From Chthonomonas sp. UBA2362 (GTDB lineage: Bacteria; Armatimonadota; Fimbriimonadia; Fimbriimonadales; Fimbriimonadaceae), in NCBI GenBank assembly GCA_002344135.1, contig DDTO01000008.1, forward strand, positions 1 to 64,000: DNA of 64,000 bases, written 5' to 3'. Under the pieces are notes generated by a model. The model had not been told where the DNA came from, made no database searches, and saw only the letters and a list, made by a program, of their open reading frames with translations. This document shows, piece by piece, positions 48,683 to 57,830 of this stretch (the stretch's first letter is position 1; every line of letters begins with the position of its first letter). Both the position numbers and the translations under genes were made by a program.

Positions 48683-49948
48683 GTGAACAGTTATTCGATC
48701 GGCCCACGGCTTTGGGCACTCTCGTTTGCCCTCGCCGTTTCGGGCGTTGCCTTCGCACAAATCGACATCGGCACCACCAATGCGGGTGACGGAGCCAACG
48801 TCACCATCTCCGGCGCGACGACCTGGAACTTGGCGGAGGCGACGACTTCGACCTGGAATGCGCCGCCGCCTGTGCCGGGCAAGGGCGTGTACGACCCGAC
48901 CTATTGGGCCGTCGTGTACAAATTCGGGAATCTGACCATCAACGCCGGGGCTACGCTGTCGTTCCTCAATCATCCCACCAACGCCCCGGTCGTGATTTTG
49001 GTGCAGGGCGACTTTGTGTGCAACGGATCCATCGACCTTTCTGGTCAGAGTTCAGTATCTTCTGCACCTACTCGTCCTGGGCCAGGAGGGTTTGCTGGTG
49101 GACATGGAAAGCTCGGGTCGCTAAACGCCGCAGCTGGGACTGGCCCGGGCGGGGGGTTTGTGCCCGGTGGTGGGGGTGGTAGTTTTGGGACATTGGGTGG
49201 CGGACCGAGTGGACCGATCTACGGTACTAGTTCATGCATCCCACTGATCGGCGGCTCTGGGGCGGCTGGGAGGGACACCTCCGAACCGTCTGCTTTTTCA
49301 GGTGGTGCAGGTGGGGGCGCAATTTTGATTGCTTGCCGCGGCGGAATGACTTTCGGGCCGAGCGGTGGTGTAGCGGCCAATGGTGGTCGTGGTGCGGGCG
49401 GCGGCGGCAGTGCTTCGAGCGGTGGGTCCGGTGGGGCGATCAGGCTGCTTTGTCATACCCTAGCCGCCCAACCAAGCTCCTTTCTGTATGCGTTTGGCGG
49501 GATCGGGAACCTCAATGTGGGTGGCGGTGGTGGGGTGCGAATCGAAACCAACGGCGGCTCCTTCATCGGCCAAATCGCAGGCGCGGCGCCATCGGTTGCT
49601 ATTCCCGGAGCGACCGGCCAACTCTGGCCTCTCAGCACGGCTCCGACCGCCAAAGTCGCGCGCGTCGGTTCGACCTTCATCGGACCGGACCCACAAGGCG
49701 GTTTCGGTCTTCCCGACGCCGTCGTCTCGAGCGCAGCCGCGCAGGTCGTGCGCGTGGAGTGTAGCAATGTGCCCGTCGACGGTACGTGGGCCGTACAGGT
49801 TCGAGTGACGCCTCGCTTCGGCGACGCGACCCACTACGTGGCAGTCCTGCAGGCTGGCGGAACACCGGGCTTCAGCGTTTGGACGGTGAACGTTCCGTTC
49901 GGTGTGGGGTCGGCGACCGTCATCGCTCGCGCCTATCGAATCTCGTAA
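48683..49948 (+). CDS. Secreted glycine-rich surface protein
   Basis: 421 aa from a GTG preceded by GGAGG at 11 nt. Signal peptide to about residue 26 (SGVAFA). Residues 60-110 are strand-forming (FGNLTINAGATLSFLNHP). Residues 120-260 are Gly/Ser-rich (GGGGGSFGTLGGGPSGP) and look like a flexible or beta-layer surface region. The C-terminus is a globular domain with VRVTPRFGDATHYVAVLQ. No known family. The dockerin protein gene starts 9 nt after its stop; cotranscription is likely. Confidence 0.75.
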   Translation: MNSYSIGPRLWALSFALAVSGVAFAQIDIGTTNAGDGANVTISGATTWNLAEATTSTWNAPPPVPGKGVYDPTYWAVVYKFGNLTINAGATLSFLNHPTNAPVVILVQGDFVCNGSIDLSGQSSVSSAPTRPGPGGFAGGHGKLGSLNAAAGTGPGGGFVPGGGGGSFGTLGGGPSGPIYGTSSCIPLIGGSGAAGRDTSEPSAFSGGAGGGAILIACRGGMTFGPSGGVAANGGRGAGGGGSASSGGSGGAIRLLCHTLAAQPSSFLYAFGGIGNLNVGGGGGVRIETNGGSFIGQIAGAAPSVAIPGATGQLWPLSTAPTAKVARVGSTFIGPDPQGGFGLPDAVVSSAAAQVVRVECSNVPVDGTWAVQVRVTPRFGDATHYVAVLQAGGTPGFSVWTVNVPFGVGSATVIARAYRIS

Positions 49949-49957
49949 GGAGCCGAC

Positions 49958-50743
49958 ATGCTAGCGACACTCCTCTTCTCGATAACCCCGCTCGGACTCG
50001 GCCCACCGGATCCGGTACCCCACAGTGCGATTCTGGCGGTCGCCGCTTCGGTTCATCCGACCGTGCTGGCAGCGGCGATCCTCCAGTTCGACGAAGACGT
50101 CGTCTCGCGGGAGGTCACCGTGATCTACAGCGAATTCGACGGCGCTCACGAAGTCCCGTCGCGGGAGATCACCGTCTTGCGGACGCAACTTTCGGACAGC
50201 AACATCGTTTCTCGTGAGGTGACCGTCGTATCCGAGGAGCCGTTCTCGGGTCAGGAAGCGATCGCCCGCGAGGTGGCGCTGCTGAGCATCGACGGCCCGA
50301 CCCTCAACGGGACCATCGTTTGGTCGGGCCTCAGTGATCCACAGTCGGCCCCGGGGAGGGTAACCATGCTGGTCAGCGAAGCCGACAGCACCCTCATCTA
50401 CTCGCTGAACGTGGCGGTCGACAGCACTGGGCAGTTCTCTATCCCGGTGCCCGATCGCGCCATTCGGCTGTCGATGCAGGTGCGGCCCTGGCTCAGAAGG
50501 ACACTAGCGCTCACCCAGGCGCAACTGTCCCTGCCTCAAACCTTCAACCTGGTCACAGGCGACATCGACGGCGACAATGAAGTCTCGATCGGCGACTATG
50601 CCGACCTGTCCTCCTCGTGGGGGAAAGTGCTGGGCGATCCCGGGTTCAACCCCTTTGCGGATCTGGACCTCGACGGCGAAGTCGCCATCTCGGATTTCGC
50701 CCTGCTATCGTCCACCTACGGCCAAACGGGAGATGAGCCCTAG
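49958..50743 (+). CDS. Secreted protein with SREVTV repeats and C-terminal dockerin
   Basis: 261 aa. Signal-like hydrophobic N-terminus. Residues 45-112 hold four copies of a 17-18-residue unit centred on SREVTV (at 50, 68, 85, 103). Residues 198-261 form a type I dockerin with two EF-hand-like loops, GDIDGDNEVSIGDYADLS and ADLDLDGEVAISDFALLS. Dockerins normally bind cohesins; none is in the window. Start has AAGGAG 7 nt upstream. Follows the glycine-rich gene by 9 nt. Confidence 0.85.
   Translation: MLATLLFSITPLGLGPPDPVPHSAILAVAASVHPTVLAAAILQFDEDVVSREVTVIYSEFDGAHEVPSREITVLRTQLSDSNIVSREVTVVSEEPFSGQEAIAREVALLSIDGPTLNGTIVWSGLSDPQSAPGRVTMLVSEADSTLIYSLNVAVDSTGQFSIPVPDRAIRLSMQVRPWLRRTLALTQAQLSLPQTFNLVTGDIDGDNEVSIGDYADLSSSWGKVLGDPGFNPFADLDLDGEVAISDFALLSSTYGQTGDEP
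50093..50293 (+). repeat. Four SREVTV repeat units in the dockerin protein
   Basis: Units of 17-18 codons each encode an acidic residue pair, then SREVTV or a near variant, then a short acidic/polar turn. DNA identity between units is low, so they are old repeats. Confidence 0.75.
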
Positions 50744-50777
50744 GCCTACCCGGCTGTTCGCCGTTTGCTCTTGGATT

Positions 50778-50810
50778 GGCCGCCTCCCTTCCGCGTGGGT
50801 GGAGGCGGCC
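50778..50810. terminator. Strong bidirectional hairpin
   Basis: GGCCGCCTCC and GGAGGCGGCC form a perfect 10-bp stem with a 13-nt loop between the dockerin gene and the convergent DUF554 gene. No long T-run, but the stem is very stable and placed where both genes need to end. Confidence 0.6.
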
Positions 50811-50855
50811 ACTCTAGTCTCGCCGTGAGGTCGGGTTCTCCGGCCCCGCGGACCC

Positions 50856-51650
50856 TTACAGCCGAACGATCGCGTCGGCCAGAAAGGGCGTGTCGTTTTC
50901 CTCGCGCAGGTTCGGCTCCCCACGATCGCCTCCGGCCGGCCGCCCTCGGGTGAAGCGGCGTGCGAGCATGACTAAGAGCGGAGCGAGGACGAGGGCGGGG
51001 AGCAGGTTCTCGCTTGGGAACTTCGCGACGCCCGCGAGGCCAAAACCGATCGCCAGCAAGATTGGCCCTCCTGCAGCGCTCGTTTCAGCGAGCAGTTCCT
51101 TGTCCTTGGCAAGGCCCGAGAGGCGACGTGCAAAGAGCGTCAGCGCGCCCTGACTGACGAGCACGACGGCGGCGGTGACGAGCACGCCGGGCCCGAGCGT
51201 CGCCGCAAAAAAGATCGAGGCGATGCCGTCCATGACCGCCTTGACCCCGAGCAGTTCGATTCGGTCTTCGAGGGCGCACTGGAGGCAGCCGATGAGGGTC
51301 ATCGGGCCGACGCAGAACAGGACGCTCGTACTGACGACCGCTTCGTTGAAGGTCTCACCGCCACCCAGCGTGCCCCGTGCCCACTCGGCGAATGCCTCGA
51401 GGCCGCTGTGGATGCCGATGGCCTGGCCGACGAGTCCTCCGATGCCGATAGCGGCGGCGACGATCAGCACGTTTTTGGATTCGAGAAACATCTTTATGCC
51501 GATGCACATCGACACCAGTCCCAAGCCGATCGTGGCCATGTCGAGGAGGTCCTTGGTCAGAGCGTGACTGAGCCAGAGTCCGATGAGTGCTCCGACTACG
51601 ATCGTCGCTGTGTTAAGGAGGGTCCCCCGTAGCGGCAATCGTTCGAGCAT
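50856..51650 (-). CDS. DUF554 family membrane protein
   Basis: 264 aa. Six or seven transmembrane helices; RGTLLNTATIVVGALIGLW, GIKMFLESKNVLIVAAAIGIGGLVG and VLFCVGPMTLIGCLQCAL (YdfK-like) match DUF554. Function unknown; possibly a small-molecule transporter. The start ATG has TAACGT at 6 nt. It faces the dockerin gene and is followed by the strong hairpin. Confidence 0.92.
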   Translation of the reverse strand: MLERLPLRGTLLNTATIVVGALIGLWLSHALTKDLLDMATIGLGLVSMCIGIKMFLESKNVLIVAAAIGIGGLVGQAIGIHSGLEAFAEWARGTLGGGETFNEAVVSTSVLFCVGPMTLIGCLQCALEDRIELLGVKAVMDGIASIFFAATLGPGVLVTAAVVLVSQGALTLFARRLSGLAKDKELLAETSAAGGPILLAIGFGLAGVAKFPSENLLPALVLAPLLVMLARRFTRGRPAGGDRGEPNLREENDTPFLADAIVRL

Positions 51651-51692
51651 CGGGTCACGTTACCAGCGGCGAGCTACCTTCGGGAACCCACT

Positions 51693-53021
51693 TTAGTCAG
51701 GTCTTACGGGTGCCTCTGGAGGGTAGATCGGTGCGGGCACGGGGTCCTTGTGGAGGATCTTGAGGGAGAGGAGCCAGCCGACGGTGAGGCAGGCAGTGGT
51801 CCCGAGGAAGGGGGAATACCGTCCGAAATCCACGTCGACGCGCTGAAACTGCTCGTAGAAGAGGCCCCCGAGTGGCGCGCCGATGATCGCTCCGAGGCCT
51901 TGGGCCGTCATGACCGCGCCCAGATTGGCAGCCCGGCGCTTGGGATCGACGTCGGAGACACTTGCGAACCAAGCGGGAATCGCGAGCAGAAAGCCGAGCC
52001 CGACCGGGATTCCACCGATCGCGAGCAGCCACGCGTGCCGAAGGAAGGGGAAAAAGGCGCCCATCGCGATGAGCCCCATCCCTGCCATGCAAAGAAAGAG
52101 GCCGACGTGGACGGCGCGAGCCCGGCCCATATGCTCGCCGAAGCGCGACATCGGGACACTGAGGAAAGCCATGGCCGCCGCCCCGGGGAGGACGAGAAAG
52201 CCGAACGCCGCTTCACCCATCCCGAACTGCTTCTCGGCGAAGATCTTGATGATCGCCATGGGAAAGCCGATGCCGGCAAAGGTCACCACCGCGAGGGAGA
52301 GATAAGCCGGAATGCGACGGGCAACCGCCACCAGTTCGCCGAACTTGAATCCTTCCTGAGCTTCTTCATGATGCGTCTCGGTGGTCCGGCTGGAAGGCAG
52401 GAATCGATAGGCGGTGATGGCGACGGCCGCGAAGAGGAGGGCGGCCAGGAAGAAGCTGGGCGAGCGATCGCCGGTCCAAGGCCGGAGCATGGCCCCGAAC
52501 GCCTGGTTCGCCAAGCCTCCGATGGGGAGGGCGAGGCCCACGCCGAGCAGGTAGCACATGTTCAGAAGGGACATCGCTTGCTGCCGCTCCTTATCGGAAA
52601 CGGTTTCACCCATGAGCGCGAAAGCAGCCGGCCAGAGCATCGCCGCCCCTACGCCGTCGAGAATCCGCAGAAAGACGAGACCGAGGACCTCCCACGCTCC
52701 GGCGTCGTGCGGAACGGCCAGCGTAAGGAGAGCGGTGAAGAACGTGAGCGCGGGGCCGATCACGATGAGGCGCTTGCGTCCGAGCCGATCGGCCAGGTGT
52801 CCCATCGGGCTCTTCATCACCGCTTCGCTCAGAAGAAATGCGACGAGGACGAGGCTGATGACCGAAGCCGACATGTGCCGGTCGAACTTCAGATAAACCG
52901 GCATCGCGGAGATGTTCAGGACCGCGTAGCCGATCTCGGCCAGGAGGGCGATCGCGAGAAGCCGAAGGACGGACGGCCGCTTCCAAAGGGGCTTCGTCGG
53001 TGTCGTCGCGGCGGCTTCCAT
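51693..53021 (-). CDS. MFS transporter
   Basis: 442 aa, twelve transmembrane helices. The MFS motif A, GHLADRLGRKRLIVIGP, lies in loop 2-3, and a related motif is seen in the second half near RFGEHMGRARAVHVG. Resembles drug/sugar efflux or hexuronate-type members; substrate unknown. GGAGGG lies 7 nt before the ATG. Gene stands alone. Confidence 0.93.
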   Translation of the reverse strand: MEAAATTPTKPLWKRPSVLRLLAIALLAEIGYAVLNISAMPVYLKFDRHMSASVISLVLVAFLLSEAVMKSPMGHLADRLGRKRLIVIGPALTFFTALLTLAVPHDAGAWEVLGLVFLRILDGVGAAMLWPAAFALMGETVSDKERQQAMSLLNMCYLLGVGLALPIGGLANQAFGAMLRPWTGDRSPSFFLAALLFAAVAITAYRFLPSSRTTETHHEEAQEGFKFGELVAVARRIPAYLSLAVVTFAGIGFPMAIIKIFAEKQFGMGEAAFGFLVLPGAAAMAFLSVPMSRFGEHMGRARAVHVGLFLCMAGMGLIAMGAFFPFLRHAWLLAIGGIPVGLGFLLAIPAWFASVSDVDPKRRAANLGAVMTAQGLGAIIGAPLGGLFYEQFQRVDVDFGRYSPFLGTTACLTVGWLLSLKILHKDPVPAPIYPPEAPVRPD

Positions 53022-53059
53022 GGTTGTCCCTCCGCCCGGGCTCGCGGCGGCGCTAGAGT

Positions 53060-53611
53060 TTACTTGTCGCCTTCAGGGTGCAGCGGACGGGATGCCGCGG
53101 CATAAGCCTCGTAGACCTCATCCCACGAGTCGATCGTGCCGTGCAAGGGGCGGGCCAGTTCGATCCAGTCGGTCGTCCAGTTCTGCCGGGTAGAAAGATA
53201 GCGGGGTTGGGGCCTGATACTGACCCTCCACAGATTGACCCGGTCGGCATCGAGGCAGATGCCGAGGGGGAGGCGTTCGGTAGGATCGGCCCTGGTATGG
53301 ACTTTGCATGCCTCGAACAAGTCGGCGAGTGCGGGTTCTGCGAGGGATAACCCACCAGTCCCTGCCAGTTCGAGCACGAGTTCCCCGGCGCGCGGGCCGT
53401 GCCCGGGATCGAAATGGTCGTTCATGCGCATTGCGTCGTGGAAGAGACCAAAGAGCAGGGGAACCAGGGTATCGTGCCCGCATTCCTGGGCGATCCCGAC
53501 GCCCACGAAGGCGACACATTTCCAATGCTCGGGTCCGTGGCAAGCAGAGCTCAAATTGGTCGACCTCGCTTCGACGAGATCGACCAATTCTCGGAAGTCG
53601 TCAGGCCCCAT
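53060..53611 (-). CDS. HD-domain hydrolase
   Basis: 183 aa. CHGPEHWKCVAFVG provides the first His, FGLFHDAMRMNDHFDPGHGPRAGEL provides the HD pair, and HTRADP the later acid, a compact HD fold for phosphate monoester or nucleotide hydrolysis. Substrate unknown. AGGGAAG precedes the ATG. The MFS gene lies 38 nt downstream in the same direction. Confidence 0.85.
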   Translation of the reverse strand: MGPDDFRELVDLVEARSTNLSSACHGPEHWKCVAFVGVGIAQECGHDTLVPLLFGLFHDAMRMNDHFDPGHGPRAGELVLELAGTGGLSLAEPALADLFEACKVHTRADPTERLPLGICLDADRVNLWRVSIRPQPRYLSTRQNWTTDWIELARPLHGTIDSWDEVYEAYAAASRPLHPEGDK

Positions 53612-53627
53612 GTGGGCTTCCCTGTGA

Positions 53628-54080
53628 TCAGCGGGTGAAAACGAGCGACCCGCCCATCCCGGCTGCTCCGGGAACCGCCATGCTCATTTTCTTGCCGTCT
53701 GCGCTCAGGGTGAGGGTAACCGGCTTGGCGCTTTCGCCGGTCGGCTTCTTGCCGTTCTCCTTGGTCGGGGTCAGGGTGATGCTCTTGCCGCTCTGCTTCC
53801 AGGTGCCCTCACTGACTTGGTCCTTCATGGAGTTGGGCAGTCCGGTCGCCTTCATGGCGTAGGTTTTGTTCGAGTTGAGGTTCAGCGTGATCTTCATCTT
53901 GCCGAGCATCGTCTTGACCTGCTCGAGCATTTTTTTGCCCTGCTCGTCCTTGGGAGCGGGGATCTTGGACGTGTCCATGCTGATCTTGCCTTTCCACGCA
54001 CCGGAGACGTCTTGCGCCATCGCGAAGGTGAACACGGCGAGCACGGCTCCCAGAACGAGGAGTCTCGGCGAAAACTTCAT
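53628..54080 (-). CDS. Small exported protein
   Basis: 150 aa. Signal peptide to about residue 22 (TFAMA). The mature protein is strand-rich with Lys/Thr repeats and AWKGKISMD, VSEGTWKQSGKSITLTPTKENG, resembling lipocalin-like secreted proteins. No family recognised. TATACA ends 6 nt before the ATG: leaderless. Lies 16 nt upstream of the HD gene. Confidence 0.75.
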   Translation of the reverse strand: MKFSPRLLVLGAVLAVFTFAMAQDVSGAWKGKISMDTSKIPAPKDEQGKKMLEQVKTMLGKMKITLNLNSNKTYAMKATGLPNSMKDQVSEGTWKQSGKSITLTPTKENGKKPTGESAKPVTLTLSADGKKMSMAVPGAAGMGGSLVFTR

Positions 54081-54086
54081 GGGCCG

Positions 54087-54092
54087 TGTATA
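54087..54092 (-). promoter_or_regulatory. -10 box TATACA, leaderless type
   Basis: TATACA, 6-nt gap, ATG at 54080. No Shine-Dalgarno in between. Confidence 0.5.
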
Positions 54093-54301
54093 CCAGATCG
54101 ACGCGGGTCCACCGGCAAATCTCGGTAATAGTGCTTGGGACCACGGCGAGGTGCTTCTCCACCGATTTGTGGTCCAAACGGCCTAAAAATGTTCGAGCAC
54201 GAACCAATTCGCGTATCCATAAGGTCAAAGGAACGAGCCGGAGCGCCGGTTTGAGCCACAATCTACGGTGGCGATGAAGCCACAGAGGTGATCGAAGAAC
54301 G

Positions 54302-54631
54302 ATGATGTTTCGAAAGTTGTACTGGGTGACCGAAGAGGTCGACGATATCGGCCGTGCCCATGTGACGGGAGTTTTCACGTCGGTCCCCGACCTGATCGAC
54401 AAGGGACTGCGAGTGACCGAGGCGTCTCTTCAGGCGAATCATTCTCTGCGCTTAACCCTGCTGAAACTCGATAGCTGTGGCGCGCCATTCGGATCGTGGA
54501 CGTCCCCGACCTTTGCCGGTCTTGGAGAGAGACTCACCGAATTCGTGGACACCGGCGAGTTCACGTTCGACGAATGCCGCGATCTCGTCGAGGAACTGCG
54601 TCGGTTTTCGCTTGCCGAAAGCGTCGCTTAG
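54302..54631 (+). CDS. Hypothetical protein
   Basis: 109 aa, begins with ATGATG (second ATG possible). Mixed alpha/beta, with FRKLYWVTEEVDDIGRAHVTGVF at the start and an acidic helix FTFDECRDLVEELRRFSLAE at the end. Not recognised. AGAGGTG lies 11 nt upstream, after a small hairpin. Shares its last 4 nt with the L-fucose isomerase gene. Confidence 0.6.
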   Translation: MMFRKLYWVTEEVDDIGRAHVTGVFTSVPDLIDKGLRVTEASLQANHSLRLTLLKLDSCGAPFGSWTSPTFAGLGERLTEFVDTGEFTFDECRDLVEELRRFSLAESVA

Positions 54632-56400
54632 CCGTACAGTGGGCCGTAGTTGGCGCAGGCGCGATAGTCCGCGCTTTGCGGTTCCATGCTCCCGAAGCGT
54701 GCCCAAACTGCTGGTCGGAATACCTTATCCTCGGGCACGTTGTGCATTTCCACCGGAATCCGTAGGATCGAGCACAGGGTCATCAGGTCGGCCCCGATGT
54801 GGCCATAGGAGATGGCTCCGTGATTCGCGCCCCAGTGGCTCATCACTGAATAGGCGTCCTTGAAGGGACCGTCTCTCCCGTCCACACGAGGAATGAACCA
54901 TGTGGTCGGCCATGTCGGATTGGTCCGCATATCGAGCGCGTCGTGAACTTCGGAGGGCAAGTTGGCAGTCACCCCTTCGACGATCTGCATGACCGGCCCT
55001 AAGCCCCGCACGAGGTTCAGTCGGAACATCGTGACCGGCATTCGGCCCCGGGTCGTGAAGTCAGTCGACCATCCACCACCGGGGAAGTACTCGGTCATCG
55101 AGGGGCACCACAGCGTGGCTTCGAGGCAGTTTTCGACGTCGGCGTTGTCCATCTCCCAGAAAGGCTTGAGGACGGGCTCGTCCCGAGCGCCGGACATCCG
55201 ACCGGTCCAGTCCAAAGCCGCCGGACCCGAGTTGATGAGGTGAAGAACCCCGTCCTCGGCTCGCCCCGTCACCCGAGCGATCGCCGCTGGGCTCCAGTAC
55301 GTGCGTACGTCGGCGAATAGTTGAGCGGTACCGGTGAGCAGGTTGCCAAAGAGCATCGAAATACCATTCAGGGCATCGTTTTCCGTCGCCAGCATGTATG
55401 GCTGGCGAATCCCGTTCCAATCGAACGAGGAGCACAGAATCGCCTCCATGAAGTCGCCGTTCGGGAAGTGATCGGTCCACTGCCGCTGTCCCTGGAATCC
55501 TCCTGCTAAGGCGTTGTGGCCGAGTGCCTGCTCGGGGTAGCCCATTTCGGCGAGCCGTGGGTTGCCGACCATCAGGTCGCGAGCGATGAGCGCCATCTGG
55601 ACGCTGATTTCCCATTCTCGGTCCAGCCGTTCGCGCCGGCGGCGTTTCTCCGAAGGGTTGCGGTCTTCGCCTTCCCTGCACTTGGCTCGGACCCAGCCGA
55701 TCGCTCGTTCGTATTCATCGGCGTCGAACATTCGTTTTTCAATCCGCCCTGCGAACTCGCTCATATCGACGTTCATCACCCGCATCCCGAGCCAGCGCTC
55801 GAAGAATTCCGGATCGACGATAGAGCCGCCTATTCCCATGCTGACGCCGCCCATCGCGAGGTAGGTCGACCCCTTCATGCTTGCCGCTGCGAGGCCTGCC
55901 TTGGCAAATCTGAGCAACTTCTCCTCGACATCGCCGGGTACACGGCTATCCCCCGCGTCCTGTACGTCGCGGCCGTAGATCCCGAAACAGGGCAGACCCT
56001 TTTGAGCGTGCGAGGCTAGCGTGGCGGCGAGATAGACGGCGCCGGGCCGCTCGGTCCCGTTGAAGCCCCAGATAGCTTTGGGGCGCATCGGATCCATGTC
56101 CATCGTCTCCGATCCGTAGCACCAACAGGGCGTGACGGTGATCGAGACTCCGACACCCTGTCGGTCGAATTTCTCCGCGCAAGAGGCTGCTTCGGCGACG
56201 CCGCCGATACAGGTGTCGGCGATCACGCACTCCACTCCTTCGCCGGAGGCGTGCCTGAGCCGATTGGAGAGCAACTCCGCGGTCGCGCCTGCCATCGCCA
56301 TTACCTGGGCCTCGAGCGATTCCCTTACTCCTCCGTAACGCCCGTCGATGGTGGGGCGAATGCCGATCTTGGGAAGCGCGGTTCGGAGGCGATGGCTCAT
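54628..56400 (-). CDS. fucI: L-fucose isomerase
   Basis: 590 aa, near the E. coli length of 591. Interconverts L-fucose and L-fuculose (also D-arabinose and D-ribulose), manganese dependent. KIGIRPTIDGRYGGVRE opens it; the metal acids lie in QPYMLATENDALNGISML (Glu, Asp) and the His in later HIGADLM. ATG at 56400; an in-frame extension to 56571 crosses the upstream terminator and is discarded. No fucose kinase or permease is adjacent, so it may be used in isolation. Confidence 0.94.
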   Translation of the reverse strand: MSHRLRTALPKIGIRPTIDGRYGGVRESLEAQVMAMAGATAELLSNRLRHASGEGVECVIADTCIGGVAEAASCAEKFDRQGVGVSITVTPCWCYGSETMDMDPMRPKAIWGFNGTERPGAVYLAATLASHAQKGLPCFGIYGRDVQDAGDSRVPGDVEEKLLRFAKAGLAAASMKGSTYLAMGGVSMGIGGSIVDPEFFERWLGMRVMNVDMSEFAGRIEKRMFDADEYERAIGWVRAKCREGEDRNPSEKRRRRERLDREWEISVQMALIARDLMVGNPRLAEMGYPEQALGHNALAGGFQGQRQWTDHFPNGDFMEAILCSSFDWNGIRQPYMLATENDALNGISMLFGNLLTGTAQLFADVRTYWSPAAIARVTGRAEDGVLHLINSGPAALDWTGRMSGARDEPVLKPFWEMDNADVENCLEATLWCPSMTEYFPGGGWSTDFTTRGRMPVTMFRLNLVRGLGPVMQIVEGVTANLPSEVHDALDMRTNPTWPTTWFIPRVDGRDGPFKDAYSVMSHWGANHGAISYGHIGADLMTLCSILRIPVEMHNVPEDKVFRPAVWARFGSMEPQSADYRACANYGPLYG

Positions 56401-56422
56401 TGCCGGCGTTTTACCCGCCGTC

Positions 56423-56455
56423 AAAGAGAAAAGGCCCCGCCGAGGGCGGGGCCTT
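56423..56455 (-). terminator. Rho-independent terminator of the dockerin gene
   Basis: AAGGCCCCGCC-CTC-GGCGGGGCCTT on the minus strand, 11-bp perfect stem with a 3-nt loop, followed by TTCTCTTT. Placed between the dockerin stop at 56478 and fucI. Confidence 0.9.
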
Positions 56456-56477
56456 GCCGAGGCGAGACTAAGGGAGG

Positions 56478-57830
56478 TTAGTCGCCCGTCATGCCGAAGT
56501 TGGCCGACATGATCGCATAGTCGCCGATGTTCACTTCGTCGTCGTGGTTGAGGTCGGCCATGAAGTCCCACGGTCCGGTCGGGGTACCCGTGCCGGTGTC
56601 GTAGGTGCTGCCGAAGGCGGCCGAGATCAGTGAGAAGTCGCCGATGGCGATTTCATTGTCCATGTCGGAGTCGCCATTCTCGCAGGAGATGTTGACGCCT
56701 GTGACGCTGCTACCCGAGTAGGACACGCCGAAGGCGGCTCGGATGAGCCAGTGGGTCGGAACCGCGTACACGTCGTAGTTACCCGAGTTGAGCGGGGCCA
56801 CCACGCAGAACTCGCCGTTGGGGCCGAGAGCCACGGTCTGGTCGCTGACCACGTTCGTGGGGTTGCCGGCTTCCGTGACGACGACGCGGATGCTGGTCAC
56901 CGGTCGAAGCGTAAACGGATCGATGTCCTGGAGAGTGATCTGGCCGCTGATCGTCGGAATGTCCGTGTCGATGAACAGGCCGGCCACCGTCTGCAGAATG
57001 CCGATGTTGGAGCCGGTGTAGTCGAGGGTGTAGAACTCGTTGGCGGCGATCGTGAAGTCCGACGGGTTGATGTCGAGCCATTCGAGGTGAGTCGAAGAAC
57101 TCGGGTTCGTTCCCGGGAACTGTGCTTCGCCGGGCGAGCACATGTTACGCAGGTCGGGCTGGGTCACGCCCGGCGCCATCTGGAAGTTGCCGCCGACCGT
57201 TGAACCGCAGGCGGTCCAGAGGTTGCCGGTGCCGTAGCAGAGGGGCAGACCGATGCCGGTGCCGGCCAGGTCGACCTGGAGCCAGTAATAGTTACCGGCC
57301 ATATCGCCGAAGTCGACGACGATACCGTCGAGAACGTCGGTGATCGGGTTGAATCCGTGGCCGCTGAAAAACGCCATCGTGAGATTGGCATTGCCGCTGG
57401 GCGGACTCGAAGCACCTGGGTTCCAGGTGTTCGTCAATTGTATCAAGGTCGCCGACTTGCCAGAAGCGGACGGGTTGAGGGTTACGTCGTTGATCTGGAA
57501 CGGGTTGTTGAACGTGTCACCGAAGTACCAGAGGCCGCTCGTCACGCCGTAGAACTGTGTGTAGATCGAGTTCGGCAGCGCGGACGGGTCGGCGTCGGTG
57601 GCGTCCCAGGCCATCGAGAAATTGACCGATTGAGGGTTGACTCCCTGCTGAGGGATCGTGACCCAGTCACTGATGATGCGGAAGTTTCGATCGATGCGAG
57701 CAACCCGCTTTGCGTGGGCCACCTTCAGCTTCGATCCGTCCTTCTGAACGGGCATCGGCAGCTGCGCATCGGCGCCTCCGACGAGACCCAGCGTGGCTAC
57801 GATGCCACAAATGGTTGCGAATCTCTTCAT
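56478..57830 (-). CDS. Large secreted protein with C-terminal dockerin
   Basis: 450 aa. Signal peptide to about residue 22 (GGADA). The body is strand-rich, with ISDWVTIPQQGVNPQSVNFSMAWDAT and VVVTEAGNPTNVVSDQ; no family recognised. Residues about 385-450 are a type I dockerin: GDSDMDNEIAIGDFSLIS and ADLNHDDEVNIGDYAIMS. GGGAGG lies 11 nt before the ATG. A strong terminator follows. Possibly anchored on a cohesin-like scaffold at the cell surface, not found here. Confidence 0.85.
   Translation of the reverse strand: MKRFATICGIVATLGLVGGADAQLPMPVQKDGSKLKVAHAKRVARIDRNFRIISDWVTIPQQGVNPQSVNFSMAWDATDADPSALPNSIYTQFYGVTSGLWYFGDTFNNPFQINDVTLNPSASGKSATLIQLTNTWNPGASSPPSGNANLTMAFFSGHGFNPITDVLDGIVVDFGDMAGNYYWLQVDLAGTGIGLPLCYGTGNLWTACGSTVGGNFQMAPGVTQPDLRNMCSPGEAQFPGTNPSSSTHLEWLDINPSDFTIAANEFYTLDYTGSNIGILQTVAGLFIDTDIPTISGQITLQDIDPFTLRPVTSIRVVVTEAGNPTNVVSDQTVALGPNGEFCVVAPLNSGNYDVYAVPTHWLIRAAFGVSYSGSSVTGVNISCENGDSDMDNEIAIGDFSLISAAFGSTYDTGTGTPTGPWDFMADLNHDDEVNIGDYAIMSANFGMTGD

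Noticed and set aside
51750..53105. 451-aa plus-strand frame opposite the MFS gene
   Set aside because: Charged, low-complexity antisense of membrane helices.
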